The notes beneath the pieces are model-generated. The model was given only the letters and a program-made list of their open reading frames with translations. It was not told where the DNA came from and did no database searches. The position numbers were made by a program, and so were the translations under genes. DNA of 64,000 bases from Nitrospira sp. CG24A (GTDB lineage: Bacteria; Nitrospirota; Nitrospiria; Nitrospirales; Nitrospiraceae). How positions within the stretch are numbered: the stretch's first letter is position 1; each line of letters begins with the position of its first letter. The stretch is from positions 490,667 through 554,666 of the forward strand of contig NEWT02000035.1 in assembly GCA_002869925.2 (NCBI GenBank). The letters run 5' to 3'. Below are positions 1 to 6,643 of this stretch, piece after piece.

Positions 1-95
1 TTGATGCCAATTTCACCAGGGCTCGACTTGATTTTCAAGACGGTATCTGACCCCTATGTATGTGTTCATGCGCGTGGCAGGCACGAAATCACCAA

Positions 96-455
96 CTACT
101 CACGAATGCGAACCCGTTCGGGCTCAATGATCCACAACCGCCTTCGGGTAGGTTCATCTTCAAGGACTCGCAACGCGGATCGCAGTAAAGCCAGTGCGTT
201 CTCGACACTTTGCGTGTATGGGCGCAATACCCAGATGCCATGGTGACTTGCTGGAGGGTAAACGCGGATATCGGAAAAATCGAGGTCGAACGTGACGAGA
301 ACCCTCTCCTCCGCCTGAGATGCGTCAAACACTCGTGGATCGGAGGCACCTCCCAGCTGCTCAGCGAGCACGGTATGCACGTCGTGACCCGCCTGCTGAA
401 GCAAAACCTCAGCATCACGAGGAAGGTTCTCGTCAAGTTTGAATCGGGTCGGCAT
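96..455 (-). CDS. DUF5615 PIN-like protein, probable toxin of a DUF433 pair
   Basis: A 119-residue protein that reads as a DUF5615 (PIN-like Mut7-C type) domain. The N-terminus has the family pattern of a basic start followed by LDENLP, a later LVTFDLDF stretch supplies further acidic residues, and GIWVLRP comes after. PIN-like domains use clustered acidic residues to bind metal and cut RNA. The gene lies 9 bases downstream of a DUF433 gene on the same strand, the usual toxin-antitoxin order. The pair follows an attC-like site and carries its own promoter, as expected of an integron gene cassette. Family assignment is good; toxicity is inferred from the family. Confidence 0.8.
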   Translation of the reverse strand: MPTRFKLDENLPRDAEVLLQQAGHDVHTVLAEQLGGASDPRVFDASQAEERVLVTFDLDFSDIRVYPPASHHGIWVLRPYTQSVENALALLRSALRVLEDEPTRRRLWIIEPERVRIRE

Positions 456-464
456 CCTGCGTGC

Positions 465-692
465 TTAGGCGGGGATGGGAACGATACGTTCTCTCGCTAA
501 GTCCGCAGCGTAGCCGATCGCCGCAGGAATATGCTCAGGCCGAAGCGAGGGATATTGATCGAGAATGCGTTCAGGTGTTTCGCCTGCAGCAAGATTGTCA
601 AGAACCACAGATACCGGAATTCGCGTGCCCCGGAAGCACACAGCGCCATGCATGATTTGCGGGTCAGTCGAAATGTAGGATCTCCAGTCCAT
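465..692 (-). CDS. DUF433 protein, probable antitoxin
   Basis: A 75-residue DUF433 protein. It shows the family's GAVCFRGTRIPVSVVLDNL core and the LDQYPSLRPEHIPAAIGYA helix-turn-helix-like C-terminal part. Members usually pair with DUF5615 PIN-like toxins and are taken to act as DNA-binding antitoxins. The start ATG has a GGAGG ribosome site 8 bases upstream, and a TATAAT box lies a little further up. It heads a two-gene unit with the DUF5615 gene. Confidence 0.8.
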   Translation of the reverse strand: MDWRSYISTDPQIMHGAVCFRGTRIPVSVVLDNLAAGETPERILDQYPSLRPEHIPAAIGYAADLARERIVPIPA

Positions 693-700
693 CGCCGATA

Positions 701-727
701 CCTCCGGATAAGGGGGACATTATAGCA
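701..727 (-). promoter_or_regulatory. Extended -10 promoter and ribosome site of the DUF433/DUF5615 pair
   Basis: Read on the minus strand, a TG-n-TATAAT extended -10 box (719-727) lies just outside the attC-like site. A GGAGG Shine-Dalgarno sequence (701-705) stands before the DUF433 ATG. No clear -35 box is visible, which is common with extended -10 promoters. A cassette with its own promoter would not depend on an integron promoter. Confidence 0.55.
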
Positions 728-743
728 CTGTACGTTAATTCGT

Positions 744-801
744 GCCTACCGTTTGACATGAGCGGCGGCCTCTAGGCCGTCCGCTCGATGGAAGGGTTAG
801 A
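744..801 (-). other. attC-like recombination site
   Basis: On the minus strand the segment opens with CTAACC, runs through an imperfect palindrome (arms AGCGG-GGCCT and AGGCC-CCGCT around a two-base loop) and closes with a degenerate GGTAGGC next to CAAAC. This matches the architecture of integron attC sites: short outer boxes, an inner stem with unpaired bases, about 58 bp in all. It lies at the 3' end of the DUF2726 gene, whose last codons are inside it, and just before the DUF433 promoter. The right-hand outer box departs from the GTTRRRY consensus, so recombination activity is uncertain. Confidence 0.6.
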
Positions 802-1278
802 TTGCTGCTTGGCAAACGCGGCCTGAATTGCAGCGTGATCGGGCAGTGAGTTCACGTGCCAGCGTATGAGCTGCACATTCGCTGCCAAAGTGGCCTTCTC
901 CTTCTTCTTGTCGGTTTCTGCACGAGACGTTGTTTCGTGCGACTTGTCGTCTAGCTCAATGGCCGCCAACACCGTTGAGTCCTTCCCACAGATTACAAAG
1001 TCGTAGCTCAGCCGATTGATGCGGTTGTTCCACTCGTGAAAGTTGAACCCTTTCTTAACCCCAAGAACACGGGACACCTGCACCTGTGCCAAGACAATAT
1101 GCTCAGGCAACGCCTTGACGAGGCGGTGATAGAGCACCTGTTCCGGTTGAGAGAGTGGCCGCTTTGCATAGAAGGGCCACGGGTCCGCTGCGCCGCCCGG
1201 CAGATCGCGCTTCTTCAGAATAACGAACGCGACGAACGCGAAGGCGAGGAGCACAAGAACGACTGAGACAAACTCCAA
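772..1278 (-). CDS. DUF2726-domain protein with N-terminal membrane anchor
   Basis: A 168-residue protein. Residues 3-21 form one hydrophobic membrane segment ending in KKR. The rest matches the DUF2726 pattern (LSQPEQVLYHRLVKALPEH near 40-60, YDFVICGKDSTVLAAIELDD near 90-110, then a basic helix), a fold related to restriction-endonuclease-like domains; the DFVI and IELDD strands carry the expected acidic residues. The last residues, ending NPSIERTA, are encoded by the attC-like site, a tail typical of cassette genes. Function is unknown; nucleic-acid handling is suggested only by the fold. Confidence 0.7.
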   Translation of the reverse strand: MEFVSVVLVLLAFAFVAFVILKKRDLPGGAADPWPFYAKRPLSQPEQVLYHRLVKALPEHIVLAQVQVSRVLGVKKGFNFHEWNNRINRLSYDFVICGKDSTVLAAIELDDKSHETTSRAETDKKKEKATLAANVQLIRWHVNSLPDHAAIQAAFAKQQSNPSIERTA

Positions 1279-1791
1279 GGGGAAAGTCCTCGGTGTGTAC
1301 TGAGCACTCTAACTATTGAATATACTGACCGGTATAGCACGTCGATACCGCATGTCAATTTCTAGCGCAATTCCCGTGATGTTGCATACACTTGTCAACT
1401 CTACCCCCCAAGGCAGCGAAGGCGTGCTATACAGAGCGGCATAATTCCGTTATCGCTGCGAAGGGCTCAACCCTTGGATCAGCGCATCGGCTGGACTGCG
1501 TATACCTTTTCCACCCCGGTTCAACACATGTGTGGTGAAACTTATGGGGTCTGACCCCTTTGTTCCTCCCCGTGGCAGCGGTGGCACGCGCGATGCCGTA
1601 TCACCGTCTGCTGCAACCGGTAGTCAGGCACTGGCACGACCTCACGAAAGCAATGTTGGAGAAGCTCCTAGAGAACGGACGAGCAAGGCCCTCGACCGCT
1701 AGACGCGACATGATAAAGCGCCCCAGGAAATCAATGCGCGGCGGACGAGCCATCACCTATCCAAAATAATGTCATACAACAAGATGTGACC
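1279..1791. other. Gene-poor stretch with REP-transposase remnant
   Basis: No intact gene is supported here. The right part (1545-1753) holds a decayed REP-associated transposase start, described separately. The left part (1279-1540) shows no convincing coding, repeat or RNA signal. Confidence 0.5.
1545..1753 (-). pseudogene. Remnant of a REP-associated tyrosine transposase (Y1 type)
   Basis: On the minus strand an ATG at 1753 opens with MARPPRIDFLGRF, close to the MARPLRIEFPGA start shared by REP-associated Y1 transposases. It then degenerates and stops after about 50 codons, with the HUH catalytic part gone. The remnant ends at a palindromic GGGGTCTGACCCC box (about 1546-1558). Such GGTC-TGACC boxes commonly border these transposases, and related boxes occur at about 48-57 and at the IS4 insertion point (1782-1791). 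Confidence 0.5.
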
Positions 1792-1819
1792 CAATACTGT
1801 TAGTTTAGAGTGTTTCTGG

Positions 1820-1845
1820 TATAATCCCTCCTGCCACGAGGGAGG
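1820..1845 (+). promoter_or_regulatory. IS4 transposase promoter and hairpin covering its ribosome site
   Basis: A TATAAT box (1820-1825) is followed directly by CCCTCC (1826-1831), which can pair with GGGAGG (1840-1845), the Shine-Dalgarno sequence of the transposase ATG at 1851. Such hairpins are used by insertion sequences to limit translation from transcripts that read in from outside. Pairing is seen in the sequence; the regulatory role is inferred. Confidence 0.45.
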
Positions 1846-1850
1846 ACGAC

Positions 1851-3294
1851 ATGGCCAGAACCAAAGCCAGCTTGGGGAGCGGGGCGCGGCTGACGGACTA
1901 TTTGGGTACTAGTTTATTGGCGCGTGTGTATCCGGCGTCTCTGATCGGCGAACTCTTGGATGCGCACCACTGTAACAGTCGTCGCACGCGCCGCTTTCCG
2001 GCCACGGCCGTCGCGTATTACTGCATGGCCTTGAGTCTGTATCCTGAAGCCGCTTACGCCGATGTGTTTGATGCCGTCGCCCAAGGACTGGCATGGCGGA
2101 ACCGGAGCCTGCTGCCGCCGCGCATCACGGCCGCATCGATTAGCGTGGCGCGGTCACGCATGTCGTGGCCCATCTTCAAGCGCCTCCAGGAGGTGGCGTG
2201 CCGCCCCTTGGCCAGCGCGCGCACGTGCCCCCAGGCCTTCTACGGCGGGCTGCGGCTGATGGCGATTGATGGCAGCAATCTCGAGGTGCCCGACGAAGCC
2301 GACAACGTCAAAGCCTTTGGCTACCCCGGCAGCCGCACGGGGGTAGCCGGCTATCCGCAGGCACAATGTGCGGTCCTGGTGGAGTGCGCTACGCATGCCA
2401 TCATCGCCGCCAATATGGGCGCGTATCGTGACGCGGAATGGAGCGTGTGTCACCCCCTGCTGGCAAGCCTGAACCAGACGATGCTCTGCTTAGCCGACCG
2501 TGGCTTTAATGGGTACGAGCACTGGTGTCGTGCCAAAGCCACCGGGGCGCAGTTGCTGTGGCGATGCGCGTCAAACCGGCAGCTGCCTGTGCAGCGGATG
2601 CTCTCTGATGGCTCCTTCCTGAGCGTCATTCGCCCCAGCACGGGCCCCCGGCGCAAAGACACGCGAGCGGCGGTCGCGGTACGTGTGGTCGAGTACACGC
2701 TCCCCGACGCCGAGGGTGCCCTGGGTCGGTATCGGCTCTTGACCACACTGCTTGACGAACACCATGCACCCGCCTTGGAGTTGGCGGCGCTGTACCATGA
2801 GCGCTGGGAGGTCGAAGGCGTATTTGATGAACTCAAGACCCACTTGCATCAGCGCCGACGGGTCCTCCGCAGTAAGACCCCCGATCTGGTGCGGCAGGAG
2901 TTCTATGGCTGGGTGCTTACCCACTACGCGGTACGGTGGCTCATGTACACCGCGGCCACCGAACATCACGTGCCGCCACGCACGTTATCCTTCGTGGCCA
3001 ACGTGCAACTGCTGCGGCGAGCTCAGCCCCAGTCAGGGGCTTTTCCCCCCAGCGCATCCGCGCCTGCGTAAGCGGTGGTTCCAGCACGTGTTGGCGCATG
3101 CCGCCGCGCTGTGGTGCGTCAGCAGTCGTGGCCAATCGAACCCACGGATGGTCAAGCGCCGAAACACGCCCTATGCCAGCCACAATCGAACCGTGCCCCT
3201 CCATCAGCATCAGGTGTTCCATCCAGCGCGTGTCCTGCCGCTCCCGCTGTCAAAACGGAAATGGTATTCGCAGGCAAAGAAACAGTTAAACTAA
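1851..3294 (+). pseudogene. IS4-family transposase, frameshifted near its C-terminus
   Basis: A DDE transposase of the IS4 family: LMAIDGSNLEVPD gives the first Asp (about residue 140), LCLADRGFNGYEHW the second, and YHERWEVEGVFDELKTHL the YREK-like Glu motif. The uninterrupted frame ends at 3071 after FPPSASAPA. The next frame continues the family's C-terminus (RLRKRWF, then SNPRMVKRR, resembling the usual NPRVVKRK ending) to 3294. The switch lies at a TTTTCCCCCC run (about 3042-3051). This could be an indel or programmed frameshifting; the three catalytic residues are upstream and intact. Confidence 0.8.
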
Positions 3295-3346
3295 CAGTAT
3301 TGAGATGTGACCCCTACTTGCGGCTTTCTAGAACATTTTACTGGCT

Positions 3347-3425
3347 GCTTAACGGTCCGCCCGCCGCATTGCCAGTGGCATGTGCTAGCGTCTCGCGCGC
3401 GTCCGCGTTGACCGGGAGATAGGCC
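3347..3425 (-). other. attC-like recombination site
   Basis: On the minus strand GCCTATC starts directly after the lipoprotein stop codon. It is followed by GGTC and GC-rich arms and by a closing GTTAAGC (3347-3353), which fits the GTTRRRY core-site consensus. The outer boxes and neighbouring GGTC/GACC segments are inverted relative to each other, about 79 bp apart. The position, right after a stop codon, is that expected of a cassette attC. The opening box departs from CTAAC by one base. Confidence 0.5.
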
Positions 3426-4019
3426 TTACGGTGTATCCACGCCATGCGATACAAGGCGCGCCGGTCTTTTTTCAGGATTGGGCTTGAGCACGTGAAAGTT
3501 CAGCATGTAGTCTTTGGACGTTTGCGCAATGAAGTAACTTCCCCAGCCGCCTGCTGGATTTCGAAGCAACTCTATCTGTGCTCCGCCACCCGGAAGGGGT
3601 ATGTCTCTTTGCCCACCGCGGCGATATAAATACGAATACGTACTACCCAAGCCGTATGAGTGAGTCCAACTTTCCAGTGGCCCATCTTCCCTCACGATGG
3701 TTTGTCCATCCTCTGATTTCAACTCTAAGCGGACATACCCACTATGGTCGGGGCGCGGACCGTTCAAATGGTTCTGATTGGCCTCAATGATCTCAATACC
3801 AATGGTGAATTCGGCATGCGGAAGATTACTTAGCTTATACGAATAGTTCCCCGCATGGGATAGGTCAACCGGTCCGAGATCAATCACGTATCGCTGCGAG
3901 TAACTTTGCCATCCATGGTCGATAAGTCTACCGTCGCCCTTATAAGACGACGCTTGGTAGCAACCACCTAGCACCAAAGAAACTCCGCAAAAGAGCACCC
4001 ATAGAACGACGTGTGCCAT
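3426..4019 (-). CDS. Small lipoprotein of unknown function
   Basis: A 197-residue protein beginning with a signal peptide and lipobox (VSLVLGGC, lipid-attachment Cys at about residue 20), so it should be anchored in a membrane facing the periplasm. The mature part is beta-rich, with patterns such as YVIDLGPVDLSHAGNYSYKLSNLP and GYVRLELKSEDG. This resembles small DUF5625-like lipoproteins, but I cannot confirm the family. The start ATG lies 4 bases after an attC-like GTTAGG box and the stop touches another attC-like site, so the gene has the shape of an integron cassette. No function is assigned. Confidence 0.65.
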   Translation of the reverse strand: MAHVVLWVLFCGVSLVLGGCYQASSYKGDGRLIDHGWQSYSQRYVIDLGPVDLSHAGNYSYKLSNLPHAEFTIGIEIIEANQNHLNGPRPDHSGYVRLELKSEDGQTIVREDGPLESWTHSYGLGSTYSYLYRRGGQRDIPLPGGGAQIELLRNPAGGWGSYFIAQTSKDYMLNFHVLKPNPEKRPARLVSHGVDTP

Positions 4020-4022
4020 GTG

Positions 4023-4214
4023 AGACCTAACGTCCGGTACTGAGCTGCCGCGCGGAGAGAATTACGAGCGAGGCGAGAGTCCAGGCTACCGAGCGGAGGC
4101 AGGGAAATGGGGACATGCTAAATTGTTGCCGACTGTTGCTCGAATCAGGCGTCAAGGAAATTAGGATATCTCTATTTCTTCAACCCAGGCGGCGGCTGGA
4201 GCGTTTGGTTAGCC
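4023..4214 (-). other. Degenerate attC-like segment
   Basis: On the minus strand it begins with GGCTAACC, which contains the stop codon of the ParE-type gene. It ends with GGCAGCTCA followed by GGACGTTAGG just before the lipoprotein start. The two ends pair loosely (CTAAC with GTTAG, CCAGCCGCCGC with GCGCGGCAGCT). The 3' half is a very good attC match. The overall length of about 190 bp is longer than usual, so the interior may hold an insertion or belong to a rearranged site. Confidence 0.4.
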
Positions 4215-4508
4215 GTCTCCTTTCAACCGTTTTCTGATCCACAACGGATTCCTGCGGCAATCCAATACGGCATGCACAGGAACTACGTTCACCTCCACGC
4301 TGTAGTAGATGGCAAACGGGAAGCGCTTGGAGAGACAACGGCAATGACCGTATACGACTTGATGAATTCCGACGTACACAAGAAGGGAATCAATGTCTGA
4401 GAACAAGCAGTCTAGGAAATACGCCCCAAGACCGGCTTCCCGACTTTCATAGAAGTGGAAGCCCTGGATCAAATCCTCCTGGGCTTCATCCAGGATCTCG
4501 ATTCTCAC
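4209..4508 (-). CDS. RelE/ParE-family toxin
   Basis: About 99 residues from a GTG start at 4508 that overlaps the antitoxin stop (GTGA), giving VRIEILDEAQEDLIQGFHFYESREAGLG. This is the ParE pattern: an early alpha-helical hairpin, then FPFAIYYSVEVNVVPVHAVLDCRRNP, the family's closing strands. RelE/ParE proteins block translation or gyrase; ParE-like spacing favours the latter but this is inference. The translational overlap with the antitoxin upstream is typical. Its stop codon lies in an attC-like box. Confidence 0.75.
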   Translation of the reverse strand: MRIEILDEAQEDLIQGFHFYESREAGLGAYFLDCLFSDIDSLLVYVGIHQVVYGHCRCLSKRFPFAIYYSVEVNVVPVHAVLDCRRNPLWIRKRLKGDG

Positions 4509-4723
4509 GAGACCTTGTTTCGGATGTCCGCTTTGGCGGTCTCCCAATCAACGAATTGAGATTGTCCCTCAGCAAGTCGTTGGCGTCGCTCATCGAGGAG
4601 GTCTTTGTGCCAAGCAGGGGACTCAAGGGCTTCTGGGGTACGAGCGATGTCTTCCCACAGAGACTCCATCGCAGCTAGCTTCTCGTGGAGACTCATGTCT
4701 TTAAGTGGGAGATTGAACGACAT
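4505..4723 (-). CDS. Addiction-module antitoxin (putative ParE antitoxin)
   Basis: About 72 residues starting MSFNLPLKDMSLHEKLAAMESLWEDIA, the pattern of the short putative addiction-module component family that pairs with ParE-type toxins. The middle part is helical and the C-terminus (FVDWETAKADIRNKVS) carries the usual W-x-x-AK-x-x-I signature. I prefer the ATG at 4723 over the upstream one at 4744 because homologous antitoxins begin with this segment. Stop and toxin start overlap. Confidence 0.75.
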   Translation of the reverse strand: MSFNLPLKDMSLHEKLAAMESLWEDIARTPEALESPAWHKDLLDERRQRLAEGQSQFVDWETAKADIRNKVS

Positions 4724-4773
4724 GAGCCCAGTATACCTCAGCACCGAACAAATTCAAATTCCTCGCAATGTTG

Positions 4774-5757
4774 CCGTAAATATCCGACAGTCCATAGTAC
4801 CCTATGGACATGCAGACACTCACACAAATGACGCTGGCCTCTGAGCTCGCCGAACAAGGCCTGAGTCACACAAAGATTGCGGCGCATTTAGGGCGACACC
4901 GTGAGACCATCGGGCTCTGGCTCAAAGGGGTTACCCGTTACGGGCTCTCGGGCTTGCTTGCGCGCCATACGCAGGCCAAGAAGGGGCCCCGACGGGCGCG
5001 TCAGGTCCCGGCCACAATTAAGCGGCTCATTTGGGAGTTACGGATCCGCGAGCACGACTGCTGCGGGCAGAAGATCGCGTATTTTCTGGAGCGGGAGTAT
5101 CAGGTCCGGCTCTCGGGCCCCAAGATCTATGAAATTCTGGCAGAGAAGTATGTGATCCGCTCCAAGTGGCGTAAGAACCAGAAGCGGGGGGCGGTCCCGA
5201 AGGCGGCCTGCGCCCGGGCGGTCATCCCAATGGACACCGTGGCGTTTGGCCACCTGTTTGCCTTTACCGGGATCGACATTTACACCAAGGAAGCAGAGGT
5301 CGTGCTCCGGCCCACCCTAACCAGTGACGATGGCGCAGCCTTTTTACAGACCGCCATGTCCCGGCGCTTTACGGGACATGTTGCGGTCCTGCAAACCGAT
5401 GGGGGTCCGGAGTTCAAAGGGGCATTTGCCCAGCAAGCCCGCGCCTATTGCGACCGGCATCGCATTGCCCGCCCGTACAAGAAAAACGAACAGGCCTATA
5501 GTGAAAGTTTCAACCGTACGTTACGCAAGGAATGCTTGGGCTGGGGGACGTATCGAGCCGGTGACCTCTCGCGCGTTACGCAAGGAATGCTTGGGCTGGG
5601 GGACGTATCGAGCCGGTGACCTCTCGCGCTTGATCCCCGAGGTGGAAATATTTCTGGCTCGGTATCATTACCACCGCCCGCACTTGGGGTTCTCTCCCAT
5701 GCGACCACCGCTACACACATCACCACCACAGGAGGACGGACTGTCGGATTTCTACGG
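4774..5757 (+). mobile_element. IS481-like insertion sequence
   Basis: The ends are 20-bp inverted repeats: left 4774-4793 starting CCGTA and ending CCGACAGTCC, right 5738-5757 its near-perfect reverse complement (GGACTGTCGGATTTCTACGG). About 980 bp with one transposase gene. No target duplication is visible. It lies just upstream of the minus-strand ParE antitoxin and may have separated that pair from an original promoter. Confidence 0.75.
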
Positions 5758-5764
5758 AGAATAA
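4804..5764 (+). pseudogene. IS481-like DDE transposase broken by a 55-bp tandem duplication
   Basis: The N-terminus is a helix-turn-helix (LASELAEQGLSHTKIAAHLG, about residues 12-31). The catalytic core has Asp in IPMDTVAF, Asp in LQTDGGPEF and Glu in YSESFNRTLRKE. After RTLRKECLGWGTYRAGDLSR the coding runs into a second copy of the same 55 bp, changes frame and stops at 5619. The proper ending (LIPEVEIFLARYHYHRPHLGFSP) continues from the second copy to 5764. Removing one copy would restore the frame. The insertion sequence is therefore probably immobile. Confidence 0.8.
5520..5629 (+). repeat. 55-bp perfect tandem duplication
   Basis: Two identical 55-bp units (5520-5574 and 5575-5629) lie head to tail inside the transposase gene. 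Each begins GTTACGCAAGG and ends CTCTCGCGC. The length is not a multiple of three. Perfect identity suggests a recent slip. Confidence 0.9.
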
Positions 5765-5819
5765 TGCGTTCCTTTGGAACTAGTGGAGTTATAAATGGCG
5801 TCAGGAACAGATCAGGACT

Positions 5820-6041
5820 TCAAGAGAGTGTGCCAGGGCTCATCCCCTCCCACTCCTCTTTATCGATCAGTCTTCTCGGTTTCAATGCACCGCTCGCGTA
5901 GGCCACGCAAAGTGCTTCCTCCAACCAGGCCAAACGTTGGGCCGGCATAGCAGACAGCGTCGCTGAGAGTAGATTTTGGTCTTCAGCATTCCAGTCCGCT
6001 GATTGCGCCACGTCCGAGGACACTGCAGGCTTGTTGGCCAT
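5820..6041 (-). CDS. Small unknown protein paired with a nucleotidyltransferase
   Basis: A 73-residue protein starting MANKPAVSSDVAQ at 6041. A longer reading in the same frame up to 6086 is less likely, because ATG 6041 follows the nucleotidyltransferase stop by one base and has a GGAG ribosome site inside that gene. The sequence is acidic and helical (AEDQNLLSATLSAMPAQRLAWLEEAL). I recognise no family. Tight coupling suggests that it works with the enzyme upstream, possibly as its partner in a toxin-antitoxin-like pair. Confidence 0.65.
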   Translation of the reverse strand: MANKPAVSSDVAQSADWNAEDQNLLSATLSAMPAQRLAWLEEALCVAYASGALKPRRLIDKEEWEGMSPGTLS

Positions 6042-6042
6042 A

Positions 6043-6543
6043 TCAGCGATCTCCTTTTTGTCGTCGGATGGTTTCCAGCTGCTCAATGTCCGCTAAATCT
6101 TGTGGCCGGCCAGCTTGCTGCTTCAAGGCGATCAGGTCGTCGATCGACGCAATTCTGACCTTTGTCCTATTCAGCATGACCTCCTGAGATCGAGCCAACA
6201 ACTCCTCAAAGGGAACCTCCGGTTTCAGCAACAAGTCTACCACCCGCATCGGATTGGTTGGATCAACGAGTGAAAAGGCTCGCATGTGCTTCTCTCGAAA
6301 CCATACTTCTCGCACCATGGGATTAGCGAACTCTTCAGGCAACACCGGTACTTGAGGACGAAATCCCTTCGCCACCAAGGCATGAATCAGTTTCGTGGCT
6401 TCCTCAGGCGCGAGATCGACAGCCAAATCGACATCAGCAGTCAACCTGGCATATCCGTGCAACACCGTGGCAAGACCGCCCACCACGACATAGCGCACTC
6501 CCGCCGTATTTAATATTTGGAATATGGGTTCGAAGACCGCCAC
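6043..6543 (-). CDS. DUF6036/AbiEii-like nucleotidyltransferase
   Basis: A 166-residue nucleotidyltransferase-fold protein. VRYVVVGGLATVLHGYARLTADVDLAVDL (about residues 16-44) has the GG motif and the paired acids (DVDLAVD) that bind metal and nucleotide. A third strand is VRIASIDDLIALKQQAGRPQDLADI, as in DUF6036 and AbiEii-type proteins. Members of this group act as toxin-like enzymes that modify tRNA or other acceptors, or are of unknown role. It is followed by one base and then a small unknown gene. Confidence 0.75.
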   Translation of the reverse strand: MAVFEPIFQILNTAGVRYVVVGGLATVLHGYARLTADVDLAVDLAPEEATKLIHALVAKGFRPQVPVLPEEFANPMVREVWFREKHMRAFSLVDPTNPMRVVDLLLKPEVPFEELLARSQEVMLNRTKVRIASIDDLIALKQQAGRPQDLADIEQLETIRRQKGDR

Positions 6544-6643
6544 GGGGCTATTCTAGCGAATACTCGTAAAATTAGCAGCTAACCTTGCATTGGCAAGGAA
6601 TGGGAAGACAACCATGTCTGCGCAGGATAACGACGAGGAATAA

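Larger units (their letters stand above)
1792..3302 (+). mobile_element. Complete IS4-family insertion sequence
   Basis: The 1511-bp element is bounded by inverted repeats: the left end reads CAATACTGTTAGTTTA and the right end is its reverse complement, with weaker matching inward to TGTTTCT. It is flanked by a perfect 10-bp direct repeat AGATGTGACC (1782-1791 and 3303-3312). Duplications of about 10-13 bp are typical of IS4-family insertion. The single transposase gene fills the element. The fresh target duplication points to a fairly recent insertion into the cassette region. Confidence 0.9.

Noticed and set aside
1560-1769. Plus-strand 69-codon frame
   Set aside because: The opposite strand carries a recognisable REP-transposase start, so this frame is its shadow.
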